Positions 9,475 through 18,111 of a DNA stretch of 42,889 bases are shown piece by piece (within the stretch, counting starts at the first letter, position 1; the number at the start of each line of letters is the position of its first letter). The stretch is taken from NCBI GenBank assembly GCA_025928545.1, contig JAICJH010000060.1, positions 1 to 42,889 of the forward strand, written 5' to 3'. Source of the DNA: Bryobacteraceae bacterium. GTDB taxonomy: Bacteria; Acidobacteriota; Terriglobia; Bryobacterales; Bryobacteraceae. Both the position numbers and the translations under genes were made by a program. Under the pieces are notes generated by a model. It had not been told where the DNA came from, searched no databases, and saw nothing but the letters and a program-made list of their open reading frames with translations.

Positions 9475-10745
9475 GAATTTCGGAATCGGCGTTTCACGGC
9501 ATTTACGGGCGGGCATCGCTTTTCGCCGCGCTGGCCTTCCTCACCGCCTGCGGCGCAAAGAAGGAAGCGGAAGCACCCGAGGCGCCGACTCCCGTTCAGG
9601 TGGAAGCGGTACGCAAAGGCCCCATTGACCACGTCATCACGGCTGACGCGGTGCTGTTCCCGGTCAATCAGGCCAACATCACCTCCAAGATTAATGCGCC
9701 GGTCAGGCGCGTGCTGGTGAACCGGGGCGATCACGTCAAGGCGGGCCAGCTTCTCATCGAGCTGGAAACCTCGGACCTTGCGGCTCAGGCCAACGAAAGC
9801 AAGAGCCAGCTGGAACAGTCGCAGGCCGCTCTCCAGACGGTGACCGGGGCAACCGTCATCGAAGACAGAAACAAGGCCCAGACGGATGTCGAATCGGCGA
9901 AGCAGGTTCTCGACGCCGCTCAAAAGGTGTACGACAGCCGCGTCGCGCTGCAAAAGCAGGGTGCGCTGGCACAGCGGCAGGTGGACGATTCGAAGGTGGC
10001 AGTGGTGCAGGCTCAGGCCGCGTACAATACCGCAAAGCAGCATCTGGAAACCTTGACGAATGTCGGCCAGCGCGAACAGGTACGGGCCGCCGAAGCGCAG
10101 GTGGAAGCGGCGAAAGCGCATTACGAAAACTCCAGCGTGCAGGTTGGCTACGGGAAGATCACCAGCCCCATCTCCGGCGTGGTTTCCGATCGGCCGGTAT
10201 ATCCGGGGGAAATGCCGGCCAGCGGAACGCCGCTGATTTCCGTCGTCGACACCTCGAGTGTGGTGGCCCGGGCCAACGTTCCGGTGAAGGAAGCGGCCAT
10301 CATTCAGGTGGGGAGACCCGCCACGATCACCGGCCCCGATGGCGATATTTCAGGCAAGGTGGTGGTGGTCAGTCCGGCAGTGAATCCGAACACGACCACG
10401 GTGGAAGTGTGGGTTCAGGCGCCCAACCCCGATGGCAAACTCAAGCCCGGCGGCACGGTCCACGTGGCTATCAAGGCCGAAACCCTCCAGGACGTGACGC
10501 TGGTTTCTTCGAGCGCCATTCTGAATTCCGATGAGGGCGGCCAAATCGTGATTGTAGTTACTCCGGATAATGTCGCCCACCAGCACAAGGTAAACATTGG
10601 CGTAAGACAGGGCATCAATGTGGAAATCATCAGCGGCGTCAACGAGGGCGACAAGGTTGTGACTGTCGGCGGACTCGGGCTGGACGATGGTTCGAAGGTA
10701 GTCATCAAAGAAGCTCCCGCGGAAGAAGACGAAGACGAGAAATGA
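9471..10745 (+). CDS. RND efflux periplasmic adaptor (membrane fusion protein), lipoprotein
   Basis: A membrane fusion protein of the HlyD/AcrA type, 424 residues. A lipobox LTAC places the lipidated cysteine at residue 27. The lipoyl-like half-motif VRRVLVNRGDHVKAGQLLIEL is followed by a long alpha-helical hairpin (about 100-210), then the second lipoyl half (GKITSPISGVVSDRPVYPGE) and beta-barrel and membrane-proximal domains. The ATG overlaps the stop of the TolC-like gene (ATGA), and its own stop overlaps the start of the RND pump. The C-terminus is very acidic (EEDEDEK), which is somewhat unusual. It should bridge the inner-membrane pump to the outer-membrane channel. Confidence 0.92.
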   Translation: MRISESAFHGIYGRASLFAALAFLTACGAKKEAEAPEAPTPVQVEAVRKGPIDHVITADAVLFPVNQANITSKINAPVRRVLVNRGDHVKAGQLLIELETSDLAAQANESKSQLEQSQAALQTVTGATVIEDRNKAQTDVESAKQVLDAAQKVYDSRVALQKQGALAQRQVDDSKVAVVQAQAAYNTAKQHLETLTNVGQREQVRAAEAQVEAAKAHYENSSVQVGYGKITSPISGVVSDRPVYPGEMPASGTPLISVVDTSSVVARANVPVKEAAIIQVGRPATITGPDGDISGKVVVVSPAVNPNTTTVEVWVQAPNPDGKLKPGGTVHVAIKAETLQDVTLVSSSAILNSDEGGQIVIVVTPDNVAHQHKVNIGVRQGINVEIISGVNEGDKVVTVGGLGLDDGSKVVIKEAPAEEDEDEK

Positions 10746-13700
10746 CGATGGACGCGCCAAATCCCGAGCCACCCATCGACGCATCCACCGAACACTGGAC
10801 CGCGCGTTTTGCACGGCCCATCCTTTTCGTGATCATCACGCTGATCGGCATGGGCGCTTACCTCGCTTATTCGATTCCAGTCGCTGTCTTCCCGATGACG
10901 AATTTCCCGAAGATCGTGGTGGGCGTGGACAACGGCGTGGCGCCCATCGATCAGATGCAGGTCACGATCACGCGTCCCATCGAAGAAGCGATGAACAGCG
11001 TGCCCGGGCTTGAGACGGTTCGCTCCATTACCAGCCGCGGCTCGGCCGATATCAGCCTGTTCTTCAACTGGAACGTGGATATGTTCCAGACGCTGCAATA
11101 CGTGAATGCGGCGATCGCGCGGGTGCAGCCCGAACTTCCGGCCACTGCGAAAATCACTGCCAACCGCATGACTTTTGCGGCAGTGAGCCCCATTCTCGGC
11201 TACAGCCTCACCTCCGATTCCGTGCCGCAGACGGATTTATGGGAACTGGCAACATACACGGTCAAGCCGCGTCTGAATCGCGTGGGCGGCGTTTCCATGG
11301 TCATCCTCCAGGGCGGCGAAACGCCCGAATTCCTGATTGAACCCGACCCCGCGAAATTGCTGGAGGCGCAGGTTACGGTCCAGGGCATTCTCGACGCCGT
11401 CAAGGAGAGCAACATGATCGATTCTCCCGGGCTGATGGAGAACAATCACACGCTCTCTCTGGCGCTGGTTTCGGGGCAGACCAAAACGCCGGATCAAATC
11501 GAGAACATTGTCCTGAAGAGTTCCCCGGCCGGCGTGCCCATTCGCGTGGGAGACGTTGCCACGGTGCGTCCGTCGGTGATGCCGAAGTACACGATCGTTA
11601 CCGCCAACGGCAAACCGGCCGTGCTCCTCAATATCTTCCGCCAGCCCGACAGCAATACCGTTGCTGTCGCGGACGCCGTGGCGAAAGAACTGACCGAAAT
11701 CAAAAAGATTCTGCCTCCTGGAGTGGCTCTTCAGCCTTATTACGATCAGTCCCTGCTGGTCAGCGCTTCCATCGCCAGCGTGCGCGATGCGATTTTGATC
11801 GGCCTGGTTCTCGCCGCCATCATCCTGGTGATCTTCCTGCGCGACTGGGGCAGTTCGATTGTCGCGGGCCTGGTTATTCCGGCAACAATCGCGATCACGC
11901 TCATCGTGCTCCGCATTCTGGGTGAGAGTTTCGATTTGATGACCCTTGGCGGGCTGGCTGCCGCTGTCGGGCTTGTGATCGACGATGCGATTGTCGTGGT
12001 GGAGAACATCGTCCTGCACCGCGATGCGGGGCAGTCGCGCGGGGAAGCGATCCGCAAGGCGCTGGAAGAAATTCGCATTCCACTGATCGGGTCCACCATT
12101 ACGCCGATCGTTGTTTTCCTCCCGCTGATCACGATCACAGGCGTCACCGGCACCTTCTTCCGTGCCCTGGCCGTTACGGTGGGAACCGCTTTGCTGACCT
12201 CGTTGGCGCTGGCGCTGACGTGGACCCCCACTTTAAGTCACTTCCTGCTGCGCCGAAAGGCCCGGGATCCGTTTGACGAGCCGGTGGAGAAGGCTCTCCA
12301 CGAGCAGGTTCCCTCAAAGGGCCTGATGGGAAAAGTGACGCGGTTCTACATCAGGATTCTCGATTTCACACTGGGGCGTCCGTGGCTGCTGGCGCTCGGC
12401 AGCATCGCCTTGATCGTGCTTTCGTACTTTGGTTATCAGCAACTCGGCAGCGATCTTCTGCCGGAAATGGACGAGGGCGGCTTCGTGCTCGATTATCTGA
12501 TGCCCGCCGGCTCCTCGCTGGCCGATACCAATCAGGTTTTGCTGGGCGTCGAGAAGATTCTGGGCAAGGTGGAGGAAGTTGAAAGCACCTCGCGGCGAAC
12601 GGGTCTGCAATTAGGTCTGCAGGCTGTGACGGAAGCCAATTCGGGAGATTTTCTCGTGAAGCTGAAAGGCAAGCGGGACCGGGGTATCGACGAGATCATC
12701 TCCGACATTCGCGAAAAGGTGGGTAAAGCGTATCCGCAACTCGACGTCGAATTCATCCAGGTTCTCCAGGATCAGATCGGCGATCTGACCAGTTCACCAG
12801 AGCCGATTGAAATCAAACTCTACTCGCCGGACCCAGCTTTGCTCGCGAAATGGGGACCGAAGATTGCTGATCGGATCAAGAAGATCCCCATGGTGGCCGA
12901 CGTGAAGGACGGGATCGAGAACACGATCAGCGGCCCTGCGGTGGTCATGAAAGTGGATACGGTGACAGCGGCGCGCATCGGCTTCACGCCGCGCGAAATT
13001 GAACTCGACGCGAGCGCGCTGTTGCAGGGTGAGCCTTCCGACACCCCGGCGGTAGTCAACGACCGCTCGTATACAATCCGGATCCGCATGCCGGACAGCG
13101 TGCGGACCAGTCTGGACCAGATCCGCAATACGATCATTGTCAGTTCCACGGGCAAGACGGCGACGCTTGGCTCTGTGGCCCAGTTTTCGGATGAAGCCGG
13201 GCAAACGGAAATCTGGCGGGAGAATCTGCTGCGTTTTATCGCGGTCACGGGCCGCTTCGATGGCACCAGTCTGGGTCAGGGGATGGCGCTGGTTCAAAAG
13301 GCAGTGGGCGAACTGGGCGTGCCGAAGGAGATCAGCATTACTTACGGCGGCACCTATGCGGAGCAGCAAAAATCGTTCCGCGATCTGGTGGTGGTGCTTG
13401 CGGTGGCGATCATATTAGTGTTCACGGTACTGCTGTTCGAGTTCCGTGCTTTTGCCGCGCCGGTTGCGATTCTGGCGTCGGCGCTGCTTTCCACGTCGGG
13501 CGTTTTCCTGGCCCTTCTGCTCACGAAAACCACGTTCAATATTTCTTCGTTCATGGGGCTGATCATGGTTATCGGCATTGTGGCGAAGAACGGAATTCTG
13601 CTGCTGGATGCCGAGCAACGCTTCCGCGGAGAAGGCATGGCCCCGCGCGAGGCCATGATGGAAGCAGGGGGCCGCAGACTGAGACCCATCCTAATGACCG

Positions 13701-13909
13701 CGATGGCGACAGTGGCCGGGATGATTCCACTGTCGCTGGGAATCGGGCAGGGTTCGCAGATGCTGCAACCCCTGGCGATTGCGGTCATCGGCGGGATTCT
13801 GGCATCGATGGTGCTGTCGTTGCTGGTGACTCCGGCTGTGTTTTACCTCGGCGAACGCAAGGATGCGCCGCCGGCGAGCGTGCCGGGAGCCGTGGCTGAC
13901 CCGCTGTAA
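10742..13909 (+). CDS. RND-family efflux pump, inner membrane permease
   Basis: A 1055-residue RND pump of normal family length. The N-terminal transmembrane helix is near 27-47. Transmembrane helix 4 carries GLVIDDAIVVVENI with the paired aspartates near 413-414. The matching lysine lies in GIVAKNGILLLDAEQ near 948. Together these form the proton relay typical of drug-type (HAE) pumps rather than the single acidic position of metal pumps. The porter region includes LLPEMDEGGFVLDYLMPAGS, which is also seen in CzcA-like members, so the subfamily is mixed and the substrate is unknown. The start overlaps the adaptor stop in ATGA. Third gene of the operon; a 276-bp gap follows. Confidence 0.94.
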   Translation: MTMDAPNPEPPIDASTEHWTARFARPILFVIITLIGMGAYLAYSIPVAVFPMTNFPKIVVGVDNGVAPIDQMQVTITRPIEEAMNSVPGLETVRSITSRGSADISLFFNWNVDMFQTLQYVNAAIARVQPELPATAKITANRMTFAAVSPILGYSLTSDSVPQTDLWELATYTVKPRLNRVGGVSMVILQGGETPEFLIEPDPAKLLEAQVTVQGILDAVKESNMIDSPGLMENNHTLSLALVSGQTKTPDQIENIVLKSSPAGVPIRVGDVATVRPSVMPKYTIVTANGKPAVLLNIFRQPDSNTVAVADAVAKELTEIKKILPPGVALQPYYDQSLLVSASIASVRDAILIGLVLAAIILVIFLRDWGSSIVAGLVIPATIAITLIVLRILGESFDLMTLGGLAAAVGLVIDDAIVVVENIVLHRDAGQSRGEAIRKALEEIRIPLIGSTITPIVVFLPLITITGVTGTFFRALAVTVGTALLTSLALALTWTPTLSHFLLRRKARDPFDEPVEKALHEQVPSKGLMGKVTRFYIRILDFTLGRPWLLALGSIALIVLSYFGYQQLGSDLLPEMDEGGFVLDYLMPAGSSLADTNQVLLGVEKILGKVEEVESTSRRTGLQLGLQAVTEANSGDFLVKLKGKRDRGIDEIISDIREKVGKAYPQLDVEFIQVLQDQIGDLTSSPEPIEIKLYSPDPALLAKWGPKIADRIKKIPMVADVKDGIENTISGPAVVMKVDTVTAARIGFTPREIELDASALLQGEPSDTPAVVNDRSYTIRIRMPDSVRTSLDQIRNTIIVSSTGKTATLGSVAQFSDEAGQTEIWRENLLRFIAVTGRFDGTSLGQGMALVQKAVGELGVPKEISITYGGTYAEQQKSFRDLVVVLAVAIILVFTVLLFEFRAFAAPVAILASALLSTSGVFLALLLTKTTFNISSFMGLIMVIGIVAKNGILLLDAEQRFRGEGMAPREAMMEAGGRRLRPILMTAMATVAGMIPLSLGIGQGSQMLQPLAIAVIGGILASMVLSLLVTPAVFYLGERKDAPPASVPGAVADPL

Positions 13910-13930
13910 ATATTCAATTGTCAAAGATCG

Positions 13931-13955
13931 GCCGGCGATGCACGCAGGTGCATAC
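13931..13955. repeat. short dispersed intergenic element, copy 1
   Basis: GCCGGCGATGCACGCAGGTG resembles the stretch at 22422-22454 (GCCGCCGATGCACGCAGAT). Both lie just after a coding region. The shared core is GCGATGCACGCAG versus CCGATGCACGCAG. It may belong to a low-copy intergenic repeat family of the genome, but two partial copies are little evidence. Confidence 0.3.
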
Positions 13956-14103
13956 CGTAGAACAAACTGCTGCTCGCTGACTGGAAAGTAGCACATGGTG
14001 TCAAGAAATCCGGTTGCCGTTAAGGGTGTATGCGGCGGACGGTTTTTGATAAGTCGCGTTACATGAAGGGGATGCGGGGAAACGAAGTTTTATTTATTTT
14101 GTT

Positions 14104-14147
14104 GTGACCCGGCAAGCCGGTTTCAGACATTTCGATTGACGGGTCAC
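14104..14147. repeat. nested inverted repeat upstream of the GntR operon
   Basis: GTGACCCG at 14104-14111 pairs with CGGGTCAC at 14140-14147. The span also holds a small inner hairpin, CCGGC-AA-GCCGG, at 14109-14120. The right arm overlaps the predicted -35 box of the next operon. It could be a second operator or part of the end of the RND operon; there is no T-run, so a classical terminator is unlikely. Confidence 0.4.
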
Positions 14148-14164
14148 ACGTGTTACTGTATCCT
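14136..14164 (+). promoter_or_regulatory. promoter of the GntR-ABC operon
   Basis: TTGACG at 14136-14141 and TATCCT at 14159-14164 are separated by exactly 17 bases, a good sigma-70 arrangement. Transcription would start near 14171, leaving about 15 bases before the ATG at 14186, with no recognisable ribosome binding site. The -10 box lies inside the palindrome at 14155-14178. Confidence 0.55.
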
Positions 14165-14178
14165 GACACTGATACAGT
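14155..14178. promoter_or_regulatory. probable operator of the YtrA-type regulator
   Basis: A perfect inverted repeat with arms ACTGTATC (14155-14162) and GATACAGT (14171-14178) around an eight-base centre. It covers the -10 box and likely transcription start, eight bases before the regulator gene. GntR/YtrA repressors bind such dyads, so direct autorepression of the regulator-ABC operon is the natural reading. The symmetry is seen directly; binding is inferred. Confidence 0.65.
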
Positions 14179-14185
14179 CATTCTT

Positions 14186-14581
14186 ATGATCCTGAAACTG
14201 ACACCTACCGCCGGCCAGCCCTTGTACCTGCAGCTGATGGAACAAATCCGGCATGCCACCGAAAGCGGAGCGCTGCGCGATGGGGACCAACTTCCCGGCA
14301 TTCGGACGTTGGCCGAAGAACTGGTGGTCAGTCCTAATACCGTAGCGAAAGCCTATTCGGAGCTTGAACACGAAGGTTTGCTCGAACTCCGTCACGGCAC
14401 GGGAGCTTTCGTCTCCCTGAATCGCCGGGGGAAATCCCTCGTGGATCACGTCTCGCAGGCGCGCGTTCGGGTAGGGCGGTTGATCGGCGAGTTGCTCGAA
14501 GAAGGTCTGCGCGACGACGAGATACGCCGCTTGTTCGACGCCGAACTGCTGCATGCCGGCGGACTGGCGAGGAAGAGATGA
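14186..14581 (+). CDS. GntR-family regulator, YtrA subfamily
   Basis: A short GntR regulator of 131 residues. The winged helix-turn-helix spans about 12-76 (QPLYLQLMEQIRHATESGAL, then LAEELVVSPNTVAKAYSELE and RHGTGAFVS). Only a short helical tail follows, with no effector-binding domain, which is the mark of the YtrA subfamily. These repressors usually sit first in an operon with ABC transporter genes and respond to cell-envelope-active compounds. The ATG at 14186 gives the expected N-terminus; an upstream ATG at 14150 would run through the operator. The stop overlaps the ATPase start (ATG at 14578), so the genes are coupled. Confidence 0.92.
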   Translation: MILKLTPTAGQPLYLQLMEQIRHATESGALRDGDQLPGIRTLAEELVVSPNTVAKAYSELEHEGLLELRHGTGAFVSLNRRGKSLVDHVSQARVRVGRLIGELLEEGLRDDEIRRLFDAELLHAGGLARKR

Positions 14582-15471
14582 TTCCGGAGCCCATCATTCA
14601 GACGAAGCACCTCCGGAAATCGTACGGGAAATTCGAAGCTGTTCGCGGCCTCGACCTTTGCATCGAGCCGAATCGCATTACCGGATTTCTCGGCGCGAAC
14701 GGAGCAGGCAAAAGCACCACGATCAAAATGCTGCTCGGGATGATCAAGCCCACCAGCGGCAGCGGCACCGTGCTCGGGCGGAAGATCGACGACGCGCAGG
14801 CCAGCGTCGATATGCGACGTCAGGTGGCTTACGTCAGCGAAGATAAGCGGCTCTATGGCTACATGACGGTTGAGCAGATCATCCGTTTTACACGCGCGTG
14901 TTATGCCGACTGGCACCCGGAAGTTGAGCAGAGATTGCTGCGAAGCTACGGGTTGCCCCCCGACAGAAAAATCAGAGCTCTTTCCAAAGGGATGCGCACC
15001 AAGCTGGCATTGTTGCTTGCGCTGTCACGACGCCCGGCGCTTCTGATTCTGGATGAGCCGGGCGATGGTCTCGATCCATGCGGGGTCGAGGAACTGCTGG
15101 AGAGTCTGGTCGCGCAGTCGAGCGAAGGCACTTCGATATTTTTCTCATCGCATCAGATTGCGGAGGTAGAGCGGATCGCCGACAACATCTGCATCCTGGA
15201 CAAAGGCAAGCTCATCATGGACAGCTCAATGGACGATCTGCGCCAAAGCTATCGCCAGATCACACTGGTATTCCCGGAAGCCCCGGCAGAGCGCGAGTTT
15301 CAACTGGCGGGGGTAGAGCGCATCAGGACCAGTGGCTATCAGATGGCGGTCTACGCCAGTGGCAACGCGGACGCGGTGGTGGAACGTGCGCGACATCTCC
15401 ATGCCACATCCATCGACGTCGCGCCGGTCACGTTGCGCGAAATCTATCTTCAGACCGTGAGGGAAAACTAA
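14578..15471 (+). CDS. ABC transporter ATP-binding protein
   Basis: A 297-residue ABC ATPase of the type that works with ABC-2-like permeases. Walker A is GANGAGKST at 39-47, with Lys45. The signature is LSKGM at 135-139, the common SKGM variant. Walker B with catalytic Glu is LLILDE at 155-160, and the switch His is His192 in FSSHQ. A C-terminal extension of about 80 residues follows, as in the YtrB/EcsA type. It overlaps the regulator stop and ends directly before the permease ATG. With the YtrA-type regulator this suggests an envelope-stress or antibiotic-responsive exporter; the substrate is unknown. Confidence 0.93.
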   Translation: MIPEPIIQTKHLRKSYGKFEAVRGLDLCIEPNRITGFLGANGAGKSTTIKMLLGMIKPTSGSGTVLGRKIDDAQASVDMRRQVAYVSEDKRLYGYMTVEQIIRFTRACYADWHPEVEQRLLRSYGLPPDRKIRALSKGMRTKLALLLALSRRPALLILDEPGDGLDPCGVEELLESLVAQSSEGTSIFFSSHQIAEVERIADNICILDKGKLIMDSSMDDLRQSYRQITLVFPEAPAEREFQLAGVERIRTSGYQMAVYASGNADAVVERARHLHATSIDVAPVTLREIYLQTVREN

Positions 15472-16188
15472 ATGCTTTGGTATAAAGCGTGGCTCGAAAC
15501 GCGAATACGGTTTCTGATCTGTCTCATCGGGATCACCGTGCTCAGCGGATACAACGTCTTCCGCATGAACCACGGAGTGACCTCGCAAGTGAATCTGGCT
15601 TATTACTATTCGGTGCTCCACAACAGCGGTTCGCAGGTGGCGCTTATGTCGTTGGTGGCGGTCAACTTTATCACGTTAGGCGGCCTTGTGCGGGAGAAAG
15701 CAGTGGGCGCCGCCTCATTTACTTTGGCGTTACCCTTCAGCAGGTTGCACCTGATGGCGGTTCGAATTGCGGTGAGCCTCCTTGAAACGCTGGGCGTCAT
15801 GATTATTCCCTGGGTGGTTATGTATCTGGTGGGCGCCGCAACGGGCAAGGTTCACTCGATCCCGCAGGCGCTGTTTCATCTGGTGCTGCTGGCGGCGGGC
15901 GGCCTGGTTTATTACGCAATAGCGCTTTTGGCGTCTTCAATCGTTGAAGGAGAGTATGTAGCCCCCATTGTCAGTTTTGGCGCAGTGTTCATCATTGCGG
16001 GAATGTTCGATGGGCCTGGTCTCCGCGATTTCAATCCGCTGTACGTCATGATGGCGGGCACCAACTACGACGCGCACACCGGATTGCTGCGGGGCGCATT
16101 GCCTTGGCGGCAGATGGTGGCTTACGCCGCGCTTGCGTTGTCGCTGGTGGTGGTTTCGGTGAAGGCCATTCAAAAGCGGGAATTCTGA
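15472..16188 (+). CDS. ABC transporter permease
   Basis: A 238-residue hydrophobic protein with about six membrane segments, for example near 14-32, 55-75, 92-120, 130-155, 160-180 and 213-232. It begins one base after the stop of the ATPase gene, so it is its partner in the same operon. The conserved stretch GGLVREKAVGAASFTLALPF near 66-85, before the third segment, is typical of ABC-2-type permeases. Two copies, probably as a homodimer, would pair with two ATPases. No clear terminator follows. The next gene begins 133 bp downstream. Confidence 0.85.
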   Translation: MLWYKAWLETRIRFLICLIGITVLSGYNVFRMNHGVTSQVNLAYYYSVLHNSGSQVALMSLVAVNFITLGGLVREKAVGAASFTLALPFSRLHLMAVRIAVSLLETLGVMIIPWVVMYLVGAATGKVHSIPQALFHLVLLAAGGLVYYAIALLASSIVEGEYVAPIVSFGAVFIIAGMFDGPGLRDFNPLYVMMAGTNYDAHTGLLRGALPWRQMVAYAALALSLVVVSVKAIQKREF

Positions 16189-16321
16189 TATTTGGTACGG
16201 GAGTGAGAGGAACGTGGGTGTGCACGCCGGAGAGCGACACTTGCGTCCGGATTTGTCGGAAATGTCAGGTTTCCTCAGAAGAAGCAACTGTAGAATCGTA
16301 TAGTGGTTAAGCGACGCCACA

Positions 16322-17389
16322 ATGTCAACCGCACAGTCTCCTATCGCGGCACTTGAACAATCTCTCGGCTGCGAGTGGAACGCCATTCGCAAAGCGCGTA
16401 AGACAACGGCGGAAAAACGGGCAACGCTGCACGAAGTGTTTCGCGCGAAAATCCCTCGCGATACAAGCGCAGTTTTGTTCGGTTCGATAGCGCGTGACGA
16501 GATGACATCAGGCAGCGATGCCGATTGGATTCTGCTCGTAGATGGACAGGCTTTTCCCGAACATGAAACCCAGAAGCGCGACATCGCTCGCCTGCTCGAA
16601 GAGAACAAGTTTGGTGAGCCTGGCAGTTCCGGGACCTTCGGATGTATGGTCGGAAGTCATTCGCTGGTTCACGAAATCGGTGGCGAGGATGATACGAACT
16701 CCAACACGACCCGACGTCTGCTCCTGCTACTGGAGTCATTCGCGGTAGGAGACCATGAGGCATATGCAAGAGTTCGGCGACAGGTTTTGAACCGCTATCT
16801 GCAGGATGACAGAGGTCTCTTGTACGGCAGCGGCAAGTTTCGTGTGCCTCGGTTTCTCTTAAATGATCTGACACGCTATTGGCGGACAATAACGGTCGAC
16901 TTTGTATACAAACAGCGCAGGGGCGCGGGGAAGAAGTGGGCCCTACGCAACGCCAAATTGCGAATATCCCGCAAGTTGGTCTTTACATCAGGTCTGCTCC
17001 GATGCTTTTTCTGCCATCTCGACCAGAATGCTGCCGGCGGCCGGGAGGATCTTATTACGAAGCACGATCCAACGCGACTGATCTCTTATATGGAATCTGA
17101 ACTCTCGGCAACGCCACTGGAGCTTCTCGCGCGGGCCGCTGCTCGCCCCGATGTACGCCGCGAGACTGCACGGGAACTATTCGATAACTATGACGGTTTT
17201 CTTGCGCTACTCGATAATGAAGAATACCGAGAAGAGCTAAGCAATCTGCTTCCCGACCAGGTCGGCACGTCAAATGTTTGGAGACAGGTAAGGGAGCTTG
17301 GCAAGGGCTTTCAATCAGGATTGACTTCGCTGTTTTACGGCGAGGACAAAGAGCTGAACGCATTGATCGTGGAATATGGAGTTTTCTGA
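16322..17389 (+). CDS. stand-alone nucleotidyltransferase (polymerase beta-like fold)
   Basis: A 355-residue protein. The N-terminal third is a nucleotidyltransferase: LFGSIARDEMTSGSDADW gives the Gly54-Ser55 motif and the metal-binding Asp66-x-Asp68. A further conserved-looking block, GGEDDTNSNTTRRLLLLLES (120-139), may supply the third carboxylate and substrate contacts. The rest (about 150-355) is helical with many Arg and Lys, for example FVYKQRRGAGKKWALRNAKL. It lacks signal peptide and membrane segments, so it is cytoplasmic. Its TGA overlaps the ATG of an endonuclease IV-like gene. The transferred nucleotide and acceptor cannot be told: options are nucleotidylation of protein or RNA, or making a nucleotide signal. 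No good ribosome binding site is visible; TATAGT at 16299-16304 might be a -10 box. Confidence 0.8.
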   Translation: MSTAQSPIAALEQSLGCEWNAIRKARKTTAEKRATLHEVFRAKIPRDTSAVLFGSIARDEMTSGSDADWILLVDGQAFPEHETQKRDIARLLEENKFGEPGSSGTFGCMVGSHSLVHEIGGEDDTNSNTTRRLLLLLESFAVGDHEAYARVRRQVLNRYLQDDRGLLYGSGKFRVPRFLLNDLTRYWRTITVDFVYKQRRGAGKKWALRNAKLRISRKLVFTSGLLRCFFCHLDQNAAGGREDLITKHDPTRLISYMESELSATPLELLARAAARPDVRRETARELFDNYDGFLALLDNEEYREELSNLLPDQVGTSNVWRQVRELGKGFQSGLTSLFYGEDKELNALIVEYGVF

Positions 17390-18111
17390 TGCACATCATT
17401 GGATTTTCAACGGGAGCTATAGCGCTCGGCAACTATCGGGCCGCTCTGAAATTGCTTCGCGACGAGGGTGTGCGCGCAGTCGAACTTTCCGCTCTCCGCC
17501 TGTGCGAATTAGAATTGCTGGTCGGCGACATACGGCATCTTGACCTCGCCGGCTTCTCGTTCGTCTCTTTTCACGCTCCGAGCCGTTTTGATATGGCGGA
17601 TGAACCGGGGGTGATCGAATGCCTGAAATCGGTCACGAAAAGCGGTATCCCCGTAGTTGTACACCCGGATACGATGTACACCGATGACCTGTGGAGGGCC
17701 TTTGGCGGATCGATCTTCGTAGAAAACATGGACAAGCGAAAACCGATCGGCAGGACTGCCAGGGAGTTGGAAAGTCTTTTCAAACGTTTCCCGGAGGCTG
17801 GATTATGCTTCGATATCGGCCACGCACGGCAGGTGGATCCGACTATGATCGAAGCTCACAGAATCCTCGATCAACATGGCCATCGGTTGAAACAGGTGCA
17901 CATGAGCGAAGTCAATACGGCGAGCCACCACGATCCGATTTCTCAGTATGCAATTCGCGCATTCCAGCGGGTCGCGGGTTTCATACCTGCATCGGTGCCA
18001 ATAATCCTCGAGACACTGATTGACCGCGGGCAGAGTGACGTGATTACGGAGATTCGGAATGCTGAAATGGCGTTGACCGAGGTTGCGGAACTCATTGCAA
18101 TCGCGGGCTGA
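17389..18111 (+). CDS. endonuclease IV / xylose isomerase-like TIM-barrel protein
   Basis: A 240-residue TIM barrel of the AP endonuclease family 2 superfamily. Metal-ligand-like residues lie on successive strands: His62 (FHAP), His92 (VVHPD), Glu112 (FVENMD), Asp142 and His145 (CFDIGHA), His171 (QVHMSE), His180/181 (SHHDP) and Glu208 (ILETL). This order matches the trinuclear zinc site of endonuclease IV at eight of nine positions; the Asp before the last His is not obvious. Simple sugar isomerases of the fold need far fewer ligands. The ATG overlaps the stop of the nucleotidyltransferase gene in TGATG, so both are made together. The activity is unproven: phosphodiesterase, nuclease or isomerase. 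Length is short compared with about 285 for Nfo. Confidence 0.75.
   Translation: MHIIGFSTGAIALGNYRAALKLLRDEGVRAVELSALRLCELELLVGDIRHLDLAGFSFVSFHAPSRFDMADEPGVIECLKSVTKSGIPVVVHPDTMYTDDLWRAFGGSIFVENMDKRKPIGRTARELESLFKRFPEAGLCFDIGHARQVDPTMIEAHRILDQHGHRLKQVHMSEVNTASHHDPISQYAIRAFQRVAGFIPASVPIILETLIDRGQSDVITEIRNAEMALTEVAELIAIAG

Noticed and set aside
10742..13909. RND pump considered as a heavy-metal (CusA/CzcA) exporter
   Set aside because: Transmembrane helix 4 has paired aspartates as in drug pumps and no metal-binding Met or His cluster was seen; left as substrate unknown.
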